DNA from: JACKIC01 sp964392305
GTDB lineage: Bacteria > Planctomycetota > UBA1135 > UBA2386
DNA: 64,000 nucleotides
Assembly (NCBI GenBank): GCA_964392305.1
Contig: CAYMPV010000034.1
Span: 1 to 64,000, forward strand
Reading direction: 5' to 3'
In this document: in pieces, positions 36,101-44,225 of the stretch
How the letters are laid out: each line of letters opens with the position of its first letter
How positions within the stretch are numbered: position 1 is the stretch's first letter
Translations under genes and position numbers: made by a program
The notes under the pieces: generated by a model
What the model was told of the DNA's origin: nothing
Seen by the model: only the letters and a program-made list of their open reading frames with translations
Database searches by the model: none

Positions 36101-36302
36101 CCTGCTCGATCGGCGTGGCGACGGATTGCTCGACGTCGACGGCCGAAGCGCCCGGATAGTTCGCCGTGACGCGGATCATCGGCGGCGCCAGGAACGGATA
36201 CTGCTCGATGCTGAGGCCGCGCAGCGTCGCCACCCCCATCATCACGATGAGGATGGAGATCACGATGGCGACGATCGGCCGCCGGATGAAGAACTGGGCC
36301 AT
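33111..36302 (-). CDS. RND multidrug efflux pump, HAE1 family (AcrB-like)
   Basis: 1063 residues, full length for the family. It opens with MAQFFIRRPIVAIVIS and shows the porter-domain order of AcrB, including the TM4 region GIVVDDAIVVVEAVMHHIE with its proton-relay Asp pair, and the second-half counterpart GLAAKNAILIVEFAK. The C-terminus ends in a His/Gly-rich tail. The pump takes substrates from the periplasm and outer leaflet using proton motive force. It is flanked by its adaptor (3 nt upstream) and outer-membrane channel (1 nt downstream), a complete tripartite operon without a visible local regulator. Confidence 0.96.
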   Translation of the reverse strand: MAQFFIRRPIVAIVISILIVMMGVATLRGLSIEQYPFLAPPMIRVTANYPGASAVDVEQSVATPIEQEVNGVENMIYMKSSNTSDGRMQLDVNFEVGVDQNTSNVLTQNRVSIAQARLPQEVMQQGVTVKKQSPSILMILSLYSPQGSYDAKFLINYCGINLRDQLLRIPGIAQVDLFGGTDYGMRIWLNPDRMAQLGVTPSDVAAVIKEQNLLAPAGKIGGEPTPPGQQFTYTVSAPGRLLAPAEFEDIIVRETETGAQIRLRDIGRAELGSQNYDSFGRLDGKPAGAMAVYLLPGANQLQASDAIYETMVEASKQFPPDMDYKIVYDTTPSVEASIESIVHTFIEAVILVTLVVFLFLQNLRATLIPLLTVPVSLIGTFIFFPMLGFSVNTLSMFGLVLAIGIVVDDAIVVVEAVMHHIEHGKSPKEATVQAMKEVSAPVIGIALILSAVFVPVAMLGGLTGQMYQQFALTIAISVLLSAFSALSLSPALAAMLLKPAKPMRGPLGWFFKLFNKGFDGVTKGYVGFTGVLVRRSILTILIVGGVVYGAGVFGGRLSAGFIPEEDQGLFGVNVQLPPGASLQRTSDVLKKVEDLLADMDGVEAYTTIGGYGAVTSTYQPNFGTVFARLEPWDERKGPDLHVRGIIAKMQQQLRTIPEAIAFPFNLPTISGFGASAGFNFLVQDRSGTLSVDELGANVATFLEAARARPELANLFTSFDPNYPQVKVDIDRDKARKLGIPLNEAYQAMSAALGSAYVNDFNRFGRLFRVYMQAEGESRRDPADIGRIHVRSGTTGDMVPLSAIATVTSRSGTEITNRFNLFRSAEIQGVPGRGYSSGQALATLEEVFKEKMPPEMGFAYSSLSYQEKVAPPAGPTLAMAILCVFLLLAALYESWRLPWAVLLGSPLVALGAFFGVWLTGYDNNVYVQVGLIMLIGLAAKNAILIVEFAKAKHDEGMPLQEAALESARLRFRPILMTAFAFILGVVPLMLASGAGAGAQNVMGTAVFWGMLVATFLGVFLIPGNYVFVESLGRRKAKAKAVVATAPPIDPTPPPTAPAGHGGGH

Positions 36303-36305
36303 GGC

Positions 36306-37505
36306 CTACTTCTTGGCCTCGTCGTCCTTGGTCTCGTCGCCCTTGGTCGGGGCGGGCTTCGCGGCAGCGACCTTCTCGGGGTCGATGACCACGATCTTGG
36401 GCACCACCTTCATGCCTGGGCGGACCTTCTGCAATCCGTCCACGAGCACCTGATCGTCGGGCTTCAGGCCCGTGGCGATGCGCCACAGCGGACCGACGCG
36501 TTCGGCGGTCGTCACGAGTCGCTGAGCGACGGCACCATCGGCACCGACGACCATCACGTGGTAGGAACCCTGCATCTCCTTCACGGCCCGTTGTGGCACG
36601 AGCAGCGCGCCCTTCGCCGTGTCCATCAGGCAGCGCACGCGGGCGAACTGGCCGGGACGCAGCAGGTTGTCGGGGTTGCCGAACGCAGCCTCGAACATGA
36701 TCGTGCCCGTGCGGGTGTCGACGTTGCGGTCGAGGAACACGAGCTTGCCCGGTTGTGTGTGTTCGGTGCCGTCGGCGAGCAACAGCGTGAACACTGCCTG
36801 CTGCGCCTGCGCCTCGCCGGTGGCGGTGCGGCGGCGGCTGATCGCCAGGTAGTCACGCTCGGAGATGCTGGCGCGCGCGTGGATCGGATCGATGCGCGAG
36901 ATGCGGGTCAGCAGCGTGCTCTGGCCGCGTCCCACCAGGGTGCCGGCGTAGACCTCGGTCTTGCCGACCAGACCGTCCTCGGGCGCGAGGATCTTGGTGT
37001 AGGAGAGATCGATCTCGGCCTGTTCGACCATCGCCTTGGCGGCGTCGACGGCCGCGGCCGCGGCCTTCTCGACGGCAACCGACGTCTCGTAGACCTGGCG
37101 CGAAATCGCGTTCTTCTCGACCAGCGGCGCGTAACGCGCCACATCCTGTGCAGCGCGCGCGCGCTGCGCTTCGGCCTCGGCCTGCGCGGCCTTGGCCTGC
37201 GAGACCGCGGCCAGGAACGGCCGGGGATCGAGCGTGTAGAGCAGATCGCCCTTCTTCACGACCTTGCCTTGCTCGAATTCGATCGTCTCGATGAAGCCCT
37301 CGACGCGCGCACGGATCTCGATCTCCGTGTTGCCGCGCGTCTCACCGATCGCCTCGATGAAGATCGGCACGTCGCGCTGCAGCGGCAACGCGACGTTGAC
37401 TTCCTGTGGCGGCGGCGGCGGTGGCGGCGCCGACGACTGCTTCTCACAGGCACAGAGCAGGAGCAACGGGGCGAGAGGCTTGCTGAGCCAAGTGTGTCTG
37501 GACAT
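36306..37505 (-). CDS. RND efflux periplasmic adaptor (membrane fusion lipoprotein)
   Basis: 399 residues from the ATG at 37505 (AGGAA upstream). Lipoprotein signal APLLLLCACEK, then a Pro run. The adaptor core follows: barrel-sandwich lipoyl strand (EIEIRARVEGFIETIEFEQG...VKKGDLLYTLDPRPF), an alpha-helical hairpin rich in Ala, Glu and Lys (QAKAAQAEAEAQRARAAQDVARY), the second lipoyl half (TKILAPEDGLVGK) and a beta-barrel (GKLVFLDRNVDTRTGTIMFEAAFGNPD). It bridges the RND pump and outer-membrane factor and is the first gene of the operon. The 245 nt upstream (37506-37750) hold no gene and probably the operon promoter. Confidence 0.95.
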   Translation of the reverse strand: MSRHTWLSKPLAPLLLLCACEKQSSAPPPPPPPQEVNVALPLQRDVPIFIEAIGETRGNTEIEIRARVEGFIETIEFEQGKVVKKGDLLYTLDPRPFLAAVSQAKAAQAEAEAQRARAAQDVARYAPLVEKNAISRQVYETSVAVEKAAAAAVDAAKAMVEQAEIDLSYTKILAPEDGLVGKTEVYAGTLVGRGQSTLLTRISRIDPIHARASISERDYLAISRRRTATGEAQAQQAVFTLLLADGTEHTQPGKLVFLDRNVDTRTGTIMFEAAFGNPDNLLRPGQFARVRCLMDTAKGALLVPQRAVKEMQGSYHVMVVGADGAVAQRLVTTAERVGPLWRIATGLKPDDQVLVDGLQKVRPGMKVVPKIVVIDPEKVAAAKPAPTKGDETKDDEAKK

Positions 37506-37750
37506 CGACGATTCCTGGCGAGAACACCAGCCTGTGACCGTGTGGTTGCCGACCGCGCGTGGGTAGCGAGCTCCCGGTGGCGAACACCGCCAACTGGAAA
37601 ACCCCGACGGTCCGACGGATCGACAAGTCTCACCGCGCGCAGGCGGAAAACAAGGAGGTCCGGTCACAACACGGTCGTGCCTCGTCCACATGCGCAGAAG
37701 GGCCCACGACGGCCCCGCCGGACGCGCAGGTCGGCGCGCCGCCCGTCGGG

Positions 37751-39772
37751 TCAGCGCCGGATCTCGCGCAACAACCGCCGCGCGTCGTAGACCTTGCGCA
37801 GCGTTTCGACGATCGCGCGCGGGTGCACACAGACGCTGCGTTCGACGCGTTCACCGTAGAGGAACTCGTTGGCGAGCGATTCGATGTTGCCGTCGAACAA
37901 CAGGCCGGCGAGACGCCCTTCCTTGTCGACCAGCGGGCTGCCCGAGTTGCCACCCGTCGAGTCGACCGTGCAGACGAAGTCGAGCGGCGTGGTCGGATCG
38001 ATGCGATCCTTGGCCAACAGCCACTGCTGCGGCAGGTCGAACGGGTGGCGGTCGGCGAACTCGCTGTTGCGCGCGAACATGCCGTAGAACGACGTATGCG
38101 CCGGCGCGATCGTGCCGTTGTAGGTGTAGCCGGCGACGCGGCCGTCCGAGAAGCGCAGGGTGAAGGTGGCGTCCGGCGTGACGTCGTTGCCGTAGATCGC
38201 GAACAGCAGCTGCGCGAGTTCGGCGCCGAGCTGGTTCTCTTCGGCCTCGATCGCCGCCAACGCGGCTTGATTGCGTTCGACCAACGGCAACAGCACGCGC
38301 GCGACCTGCAACGCCGGGTCGCGGCTGGCGTCGATCGCCGCCGGCCCGCCGCGGATCAGTTCGTCGACGACCTTGTCGTCACCGAGGCGACTGCCGGTCT
38401 CCAGCTGGTACGCCGCGTCCTGCGGCGAACGCCCGCCGAGCAACGCGTGCAGATAGGCGTCATCCTTGGGCAACCAACGCGCAGCGCGCGTCAGGTGATC
38501 GACGAAGAACAGCGTCTGCAGCGGATCGTGCGCGACCACCACCGCCTTGGCGCGAGCGGCCTTGGCCGCATCACCGGTCGCCGCATACTCGACCAGCGCC
38601 ATCGCCCGCAGCAGCAGCGGCGAGCCGCCCGTCGACTGGAAGTTGAGCGGCGCCTCGAGCACCTGCTTCTTCGCAGCCACCGCGGCGATGCGCCGCCAGA
38701 CCTCGTCCGTCGCGCCGCCGGCCTTGGCACGGGCCAGGAACGCCTGTTCGGCGGCTTCCTTGCGCCGCATGAAGCCCGGGTCCAGCAGCGCGCCGTGTTC
38801 ACCGCGATAGAGTTTCTGACCGTTCTCGAACCCGAGAATGCGCGTGCGCAGGGTCTTCTCGAGGGCGGGATCGCTGGCCGCCATCTCCCGCATGATGTCG
38901 ATGCGCGCGTCGATCAGTTCGCGGATGCGCGGGTAACGCGCGTCGCGTTGGTATTCGAGCTGGGCCTTGGTCAACAGCCGCTGCGTGCCGCCGGGGTTGC
39001 CGGTCAAGAACACCAGATCGCCTTCTTCGGGACCGTCGCCCCACGCGAAGTAGTGCGCCGACGTGTCCGCCGGCTTGCCGTCTTCGTAGGCGCGACAGAA
39101 CGCGAAGTCGACCGCGTAACGCGGGTAGACGAAGTTGTCGGGATCGCCGCCGAAGTGGGCGACCTGCAGGTGCGGCGCCATCACCAGGCGGACGTCTTCG
39201 TAGACGCGGTACTCGTAGAGCTGCCAGACCCCGCCCTGGAACAGCTTGACGAGCTGCGGCTGCAACTGTGGCGACGCCGCCCGAGCCGCGGCCAGCACGG
39301 CCTCGCTGTTGGCCTCACGCAGCTTCTCGGCGGCGGCCGGGTCCATCTGCGCGGTGATGCCCTCGGTGATCGCCGCGGTCACGTCGCGCATCGCCACCAA
39401 CTGCTGCACGGTCAGGCCCGGCAAACGCACCTCGTCCTCGAGCGCCCCGGCGACGAAGCCGTCCCGCACCCAATCGCTGTCGCCCTGCACCTGCGCGATC
39501 GCGTCGCGCGCGCAATGGTGGTTGGTGAGGATCAGGCCCTGCGGCGACACGAACGACGCCGAGCAGCCGCGCCCGAAGCGCAGCGACGCGAGGCGCAACG
39601 TGTTCCACCAGCGCTCGTCGGCCTTGAAACCGTATTCGCGCTGCAGGTAGGCGAGCGGTGGCCGTTCGAAGGTCCACATCTTGCCGAGGCCCAGTTCGTC
39701 CTGGGCCGCCAGCGGAATCGCCGCGCCCAGGGCGCCGGCGAGGAACGTGGCGAAGGGACGTCGCATGAACAT
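37751..39772 (-). CDS. S46 family dipeptidyl peptidase (DPP7-like)
   Basis: 673 residues with signal peptide (ATFLAGALGAAIPLAAQ). Catalytic His in FVSPQGLILTNHHCARDA, Asp in GGDPDNFVYPRYAVDF, and nucleophile Ser in GGNSGSPLVDKEGRLAG match the S46 serine peptidases that remove N-terminal dipeptides in the periplasm. The specificity-determining position in LLFDGN is Gly, as in DPP7 (broad or hydrophobic), not the Arg of acidic-specific DPP11; that assignment rests on remembered alignments. Start 39772 follows GGGAGG inside the upstream gene; 39766 is also possible. It sits 3 nt downstream of the exported epimerase. Confidence 0.93.
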   Translation of the reverse strand: MFMRRPFATFLAGALGAAIPLAAQDELGLGKMWTFERPPLAYLQREYGFKADERWWNTLRLASLRFGRGCSASFVSPQGLILTNHHCARDAIAQVQGDSDWVRDGFVAGALEDEVRLPGLTVQQLVAMRDVTAAITEGITAQMDPAAAEKLREANSEAVLAAARAASPQLQPQLVKLFQGGVWQLYEYRVYEDVRLVMAPHLQVAHFGGDPDNFVYPRYAVDFAFCRAYEDGKPADTSAHYFAWGDGPEEGDLVFLTGNPGGTQRLLTKAQLEYQRDARYPRIRELIDARIDIMREMAASDPALEKTLRTRILGFENGQKLYRGEHGALLDPGFMRRKEAAEQAFLARAKAGGATDEVWRRIAAVAAKKQVLEAPLNFQSTGGSPLLLRAMALVEYAATGDAAKAARAKAVVVAHDPLQTLFFVDHLTRAARWLPKDDAYLHALLGGRSPQDAAYQLETGSRLGDDKVVDELIRGGPAAIDASRDPALQVARVLLPLVERNQAALAAIEAEENQLGAELAQLLFAIYGNDVTPDATFTLRFSDGRVAGYTYNGTIAPAHTSFYGMFARNSEFADRHPFDLPQQWLLAKDRIDPTTPLDFVCTVDSTGGNSGSPLVDKEGRLAGLLFDGNIESLANEFLYGERVERSVCVHPRAIVETLRKVYDARRLLREIRR

Positions 39773-39775
39773 CGT

Positions 39776-40924
39776 CTACCGACCTCCCTGCGGCAGCGCG
39801 CGCGCCTTCGCCTCGGCGTGCCACTTGGCGAGCAGCTCACGCTCCCGCTCGGCCGGCACGCCGGTGCGACGGAACGGCTTGTCGCCGCGTTCGGTCTTGG
39901 CCCAGTGCAGCGTGTCGCGCACGGTGTCGGCGATCGGCCGGTAACGCATGCCCTTGTCGATGGCCTTGCGGTTGGCGGCGATCGTGCGGCTCTCGCGCGG
40001 CAGCCACAGCGGCATCTGCATCCACGGGCCGACCTCGTTCGCCTTCAAGAACTCCTCGCTCACGAACGTCAGCGTCACCGGCTTCCCGGTCGCGCACTTG
40101 CACGCGGACAGCACGTCGCGCATGTCGACGACGCCGTCGAAACCGGTCACGTTGTAGACACCCGCGATCTTCTGTTCGGCGCAGACCAGCATCCAATCGG
40201 CGAGATCACGCACGTCGACGAACTGCACCTTGCCGCTCTCGTCGCCCGGGCACAGCACTTCGCCACCCTGGTCGATGCGCACCGGCCACCACGTGAAGCG
40301 ATCGCTGTTGTCGCCGGGGCCGACGATCAGCCCGGGCCGGATGTTGGCGACCTTGCCCGGCATCGCCGCTTCGGCCGCAGCTTCGCACCGCGCCTTCAGT
40401 GCGCCGTAGAACGGCATCGCCTGGCGGATCAGGTTGACCTTGGCCACCTCCTCGTCGGCGACATCGGCGACCTCCGCGTCCTCGTCGACGACTTCGGCCT
40501 TCTCCCCGAACGTCGGATAGACGCTGATCGAGCTGATCAGCTGGTAGTGCGAGGTCTTGTCGGCGAACAGCTTCGCAGTCGCCTCGACGTGCGCGGGCAC
40601 ATACGCCGACGTGTCGATCACCGCGTCGAACTCGCGTCCCTGCAGGGCCTCGAGCTCGCCCTTCTCGCGGTCGCCGCGCAGCTGTTCGAGGTCCGCGAAC
40701 AGCCCAGGGTTGGTCTTGCCGCGGTTGAACAGGGTCACGGTATGGCCCTTCGCCAGCGCCGCGCGAACGAAGTGCGGGCCGAGGAAACCGGTGCCGCCGA
40801 GCACGAGGATGCGCAGGGGGGCCGGGCGCCGCCCGGAACTGCCGAAGGCGCTCGCGGTGAGCGGCGCCGCGGCGGTCGCGGCCAGAGTCGAGGCGAGGAA
40901 CGAACGGCGCGTCGGGTGCGGCAT
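39776..40924 (-). CDS. Tat-exported NAD-dependent epimerase/dehydratase homologue
   Basis: 382 residues. The N-terminus is a twin-arginine signal (PTRRSFLASTLAATAAAPLTASA), followed by an extended-SDR Rossmann fold: LVLGGTGFLGPHFVRAALAKG, then a DTSAYVP strand and SSISVYPTFG segment. The usual catalytic YxxxK is not evident where expected. Tat export fits a protein that folds with its nucleotide in the cytoplasm before leaving. Members of this group are widespread in Planctomycetota, with no known substrate. It leads a two-gene unit with the S46 peptidase. Confidence 0.85.
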   Translation of the reverse strand: MPHPTRRSFLASTLAATAAAPLTASAFGSSGRRPAPLRILVLGGTGFLGPHFVRAALAKGHTVTLFNRGKTNPGLFADLEQLRGDREKGELEALQGREFDAVIDTSAYVPAHVEATAKLFADKTSHYQLISSISVYPTFGEKAEVVDEDAEVADVADEEVAKVNLIRQAMPFYGALKARCEAAAEAAMPGKVANIRPGLIVGPGDNSDRFTWWPVRIDQGGEVLCPGDESGKVQFVDVRDLADWMLVCAEQKIAGVYNVTGFDGVVDMRDVLSACKCATGKPVTLTFVSEEFLKANEVGPWMQMPLWLPRESRTIAANRKAIDKGMRYRPIADTVRDTLHWAKTERGDKPFRRTGVPAERERELLAKWHAEAKARALPQGGR

Positions 40925-40996
40925 GGCCGGCTGATACGGGGCCGCGGGCCGGGCCGTTGGTGGAGGATCGGGATTACCCGGTCACGAGTTCAGCGG

Positions 40997-42931
40997 TCAC
41001 TCGATCCGCACGAGCCGCAACTGGTGCGCGTGCGCAGGGTCGACCGCGGGCACCGGCAACGTCATCCCAGGAGCCAGCGGCGGCGGGTTGGCGCGCACGA
41101 ACGGTCCGGCCGCGACATTCGTTCCGGAGTTCGCCGAGGGCATGCTGAGCGGCGCGCCCAGGCACAGGAACGCGGCATCGAACGTGACTTCGTCGAACAC
41201 GGCGACGAGGTGGTCACCGTCCTGCACGGCGTCGTAGCCGAGCCAGCCCACCTGGTGCATGCGCCACCCGTAGTCGAACGGCGCGGTCACGCCGCCCGGC
41301 GTCGACCGCCCCGGCTGCGACGGCGTCGGCGTGATCGAAGCCGCGCTGAGCCTGTGGTCCTCGCGCTGTCCGCTGGCCCAGTCCAGCCAGCGCGTGTGGT
41401 GCAGTTCGGTGCCCTCGGAGCGCATCGCCAGGTAGAGCACGTCGACGCGCGTGACGCCGGCGGCCTCTCGCGCGAAGACCGTCGGCAGATGGTCACCGGG
41501 CGCCCCCACGGTCGGGCCCGGGACGAACGTCGTTCCGGCGTCTTCACTCGTGGCGAGTCGCACGCCGTTCGCGGTTTCGTAGGCGTAGAAGATGCGCAGG
41601 CCCGGTCCCTGGCCGAGCACGGCGACGCTCGGGTCGCGGCCGACCAGGACCTCCTCGTCGACGAACCGATCGACGAGTTCGCCGCCGTACGGGCGCACCG
41701 CACAACGGAACTGCGTCGAACTGGTCCAGGTCAACCCCGGCGCGAACAGGGTCATGCCGTGGCCGATGACGAGATCGCCGCCTTCCGACCACGCGATGCC
41801 AGTCGTCAACGGCGCGCTGTCTGCCGGCCCTGACGACACGACCTGCGTTGCGCCGAACTGGAACCACGTCGGCGAACCATTGGCGTCGAACCCCACGGGC
41901 CGCGCCTCGGCGAGCCGCAGTTCGAACCGGTTGCCGCCGTCGACGCTGCACCAGTGGGCGACCGCGAGCGTGTAGTCGGCGGCCATCGCGACCTGCACGA
42001 GGCGCGACGGTCCGAGCCCGGCGTCGAGTTCGACCTCCTGCGCGAACGTCGCGCCGCGGTCGAAGCTGAAGCGCACGCGCACGCCGTCGTACTCGCTGCG
42101 GGCGACGCAGAGCACGTTGTAGAGCGCCGCCACCTCGTGGTCGCGCCAGTGGCCCGTGTCCGCCGCCGTTTCGACCGCGCCGCCGCCGGTCACGGCGCCC
42201 GTGATCCGGTCGTGCTGCATGCGCATCTCGTAGCGGTCGGGACTCATGCCGTGCACGCGGTTGCCCTCGTAGGCGACGATGCTCGTGCGATCACCGGACA
42301 CGGCGATCGTCGGCAGGCCAAAACCCCAGGCATCGCTCGAGTAGATCGTCTCCCGCGACACCACGCCGGGATGCGTCGGCACCTGCGTCGCGAGCTGGTT
42401 GATCGCACTGCGCGGCCCGATGGCGACCTCGACGAGCGTGATGCCCGACGTCCACGCATTCACCGCAAGCACCTGGTCGCGGTCGATCTTGCCGGTGAGG
42501 GTGAGCCGCACGAAGCCGTCGCCGTTCGCGGCCAGCCAGCCACTTCCCGTCTGCAGCCCGGTGCCGAGCGGCACGATGCCGGCCGCGGCCAGCGATTCGA
42601 CGCCGCCCGACGGCGCGTGCCCTCCGTCACTCACATGCGCAACCGACACTGCGGTTCCCCCGGCCGCGCGCGGCGTCCACGACACCAGCTCGAACGAGAA
42701 CGGTTCGCCGGCCGGTGTCGTCAGGCGGTAGTGCGCCTCGACGCGTGACGCACCGAGCGCCTGCAGGTCGACCGGCGGCAGCGGCGCTGCCGTCTCGGGG
42801 ACCAACGCGACCGTCGCCGCGGTGACCAGCAGCCGGGGAGCTTGCCTCGGCGCCGCGTCACCAGCGCCGTTGCCGCAGGCGCCGAGCAGGAATGCCGCCG
42901 GGATCAGGATGCGGTGGAGGTTCGTCTTCAT
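40997..42931 (-). CDS. Secreted BNR/sialidase-like lipoprotein
   Basis: 644 residues from the ATG at 42931, which begins a lipoprotein signal (LHRILIPAAFLLGACGNG). The body shows Asp-box-like and propeller patterns typical of exo-alpha-sialidase/BNR proteins: VRFSFDRGATFAQEVEL, SEDAGTTFVPGPTV and repeated xxVAxx strands. The terminal ~60 residues are Pro- and Gly-rich. Catalytic sialidase residues cannot be confirmed. The truncated gene at the end of the window has the same SSVDRGLTF kind of repeat and may be a relative. Confidence 0.65.
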   Translation of the reverse strand: MKTNLHRILIPAAFLLGACGNGAGDAAPRQAPRLLVTAATVALVPETAAPLPPVDLQALGASRVEAHYRLTTPAGEPFSFELVSWTPRAAGGTAVSVAHVSDGGHAPSGGVESLAAAGIVPLGTGLQTGSGWLAANGDGFVRLTLTGKIDRDQVLAVNAWTSGITLVEVAIGPRSAINQLATQVPTHPGVVSRETIYSSDAWGFGLPTIAVSGDRTSIVAYEGNRVHGMSPDRYEMRMQHDRITGAVTGGGAVETAADTGHWRDHEVAALYNVLCVARSEYDGVRVRFSFDRGATFAQEVELDAGLGPSRLVQVAMAADYTLAVAHWCSVDGGNRFELRLAEARPVGFDANGSPTWFQFGATQVVSSGPADSAPLTTGIAWSEGGDLVIGHGMTLFAPGLTWTSSTQFRCAVRPYGGELVDRFVDEEVLVGRDPSVAVLGQGPGLRIFYAYETANGVRLATSEDAGTTFVPGPTVGAPGDHLPTVFAREAAGVTRVDVLYLAMRSEGTELHHTRWLDWASGQREDHRLSAASITPTPSQPGRSTPGGVTAPFDYGWRMHQVGWLGYDAVQDGDHLVAVFDEVTFDAAFLCLGAPLSMPSANSGTNVAAGPFVRANPPPLAPGMTLPVPAVDPAHAHQLRLVRIE

Positions 42932-43085
42932 GGCGAGGGTAGGAGTCGGACGTCGGGGGTGGGAGAGTCTACCGGCCGGTCGGCCGCGCTGGCCGCGCCG
43001 AGTGCGGAGGGGGCCGTCAGCGGCGCAGCGGCTTGCGCGGGCCCAGCCTACACCATCGAGCACTGCAGGGACTCGGGGGGGCTGA

Positions 43086-43109
43086 GTGGCACGCTCGGCA
43101 GGACTCGAA
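43086..43109. repeat. 24-nt copy of tRNA-Arg 3' end (left attachment-site-like repeat)
   Basis: GTGGCACGCTCGGCAGGACT... is identical for 24 nt to 47453-47476, the 3' end and CCA of the tRNA-Arg gene, in the same orientation, and diverges immediately beyond. This is the classic footprint left at the distal end of an element integrated into a tRNA gene. Confidence 0.85.
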
Positions 43110-43121
43110 GTCGCAGCCGTA

Positions 43122-43171
43122 GGTTGTGCCAGGTCGTGCCACGTTGTGCCAGGATGTGTCTAGGTGTGCCA
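43122..43171. repeat. Five 10-bp-phased GTTGTGCC-type repeats
   Basis: Units GGTTGTGCCA, GGTCGTGCCA, CGTTGTGCCA, GGATGTGTCT and AGGTGTGCCA follow one another with exact 10-bp spacing, close to one helical turn. Related units open the 68-bp repeats at 43206 and 47322. Such phasing suggests a protein-binding array on one DNA face, for example integrase arm sites (inference). Confidence 0.75.
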
Positions 43172-43205
43172 CGTGACCGAGCTTGTGGCGGCTCGGCGGG
43201 GTCGC

Positions 43206-43273
43206 GGTTGTGCCAGGTCGTGCCAGGATGTGTCAGGTTGTGACCAAGGCAGTTGCACACTGCATTGCACACT
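43206..43273. repeat. 68-bp island subterminal repeat, left copy
   Basis: Matches 47322-47389 at 63 of 68 positions in direct orientation. It starts with four 10-bp GTTGTGCC-like units and ends in a shared tail containing TTGCACACTGCATTGCACAC, itself a near-duplication of TTGCACACT. Confidence 0.85.
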
Positions 43274-43289
43274 CGGGGGCCGGCCCGCA

Positions 43290-43436
43290 CGGCGGCCTGA
43301 AGCCAACCTGGACGTCGAGGCGCTGATCAGGGCCACCGCCGAACGCACCTAGACGCTGGGAAACGTTGAGGCCGATCGGTTGCGCGACGGCATCCGCAAG
43401 GCCATCGGTGCGCTGCAGGTGGTGCTGAGTTCCTGA
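43290..43436 (+). pseudogene. Broken 3' remnant of an unknown gene
   Basis: The plus-strand frame reads NLDVEALIRATAERT, a TAG at 43350-43352, then TLGNVEADRLRDGIRKAIGA...LSS and a TGA at 43434. The helical, charged composition on both sides of the TAG looks like one protein C-terminus interrupted by a nonsense mutation. The 5' part is absent, replaced by the 68-bp repeat. It may be the tail of a lost island gene; the family is not recognised. Confidence 0.4.
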
Positions 43437-43558
43437 CAGCCGGCACACGCCTGCATGTAGCCCTGATGACGATGCGCGACTATTCCGGTGCGGTCTCCGT
43501 AGCCAGCAGTTGGGCCGATGACTTCGCTGCCCAGGCAGCCCGAAGAGCGACGCCCTCG

Positions 43559-43888
43559 CTACCCCCCAAAGCCAAGCCACGTGATCAGGCTAGGAACGGG
43601 ACGTTCCATTGGTTCCGGATCAAACCCGTACCTGAAACTCCGCCCCCCACCAACAGCGACAATGCGGAACCTCGAGACCCGTCCTCTTATCTGTAGGCGC
43701 TGAAGGACACGCTCCCAGACATGGCCGGGGACGGTCTCCTGGAACCCCTTCAAGACGTCTGGATGCAGATCCACCCCCACCGGCCATTCTCCATGCACTT
43801 GCCGAAATCCCTCGACTGCTCTACGGAATCGTACCCACTGCCCGTTTAACCCAATCAATCCTATCTCATCTTGCGGACTGCCACTCAA
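43559..43888 (-). CDS. Hypothetical protein, possibly frameshifted at its start
   Basis: 109 codons from a TTG at 43888; not recognised. The protein (GQWVRFRRAVEGFRQVHGEW, VLQRLQIRGRVSRFRIVAVG) has a plausible alpha/beta composition. Upstream lies the ~310-bp repeat ending in a GAGGCAAGG ribosome-binding-like sequence. The ATG correctly spaced from it (about 43898) opens a different frame, MTAVSFEWQSAR, that stops after 12 codons. A single frameshift would join that start to this frame, so the gene is either damaged or uses the weak TTG. The equivalent position after the other repeat copy starts an intact gene. Confidence 0.45.
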   Translation of the reverse strand: MSGSPQDEIGLIGLNGQWVRFRRAVEGFRQVHGEWPVGVDLHPDVLKGFQETVPGHVWERVLQRLQIRGRVSRFRIVAVGGGRSFRYGFDPEPMERPVPSLITWLGFGG

Positions 43889-43911
43889 AGGACACCGCCG
43901 TCATATCTTGT

Positions 43912-44225
43912 ACACCTTGCCTCATTCCTACGCGCCCAAGGGCGGCAGACAGTGTGGATAGTCACGGTCTTGGCTGGAGAGGATGTGGCACCGTATGCGC
44001 GCTCGCTGAGCGACCACGCGTCCCAGCGAGCGGGTGGATATCATTCCTCAAGCCCAGCCCGAGCACAAGCCCCGCTCGGCGGCGACGAGGCGACGTTGCG
44101 CGGCGAGCGCATCATGGAAGGCGGCGCGCAGCCCCTCGGGCACCTTGGACATGTTGCCGGCGAACCGGCGAAGGCCACCGCGGCGCCGAAATCGGCCTCT
44201 GACAGACCGCCTACGGTCACGCCCG
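43912..44225. repeat. ~310-bp island repeat, copy 1
   Basis: Aligns in direct orientation with 45531-45838 at roughly 85% by eye, with a few small indels, from the GTGTACACCTTGCCTCA-like end through CTCTGACAGACCGCCTACGG to CACGCCCGCG. In the minus-strand direction it ends with GAGGCAAGGTGTAC just before a gene start. In this copy the reading frame open in copy 2 is shifted, so any protein it encoded here is broken. Confidence 0.85.

Noticed and set aside
33054..37790. A 1578-codon plus-strand open frame opposite the RND efflux operon
   Set aside because: It is the antisense of three well-matched minus-strand genes. Its translation is dominated by Arg, His, Asp and Val repeats, typical of a shadow frame in high-GC DNA.
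37559..41833. A 1424-codon plus-strand open frame across the S46 and epimerase genes
   Set aside because: Composition is that of a high-GC antisense shadow, and both minus-strand genes underneath have clear family motifs and signal peptides.
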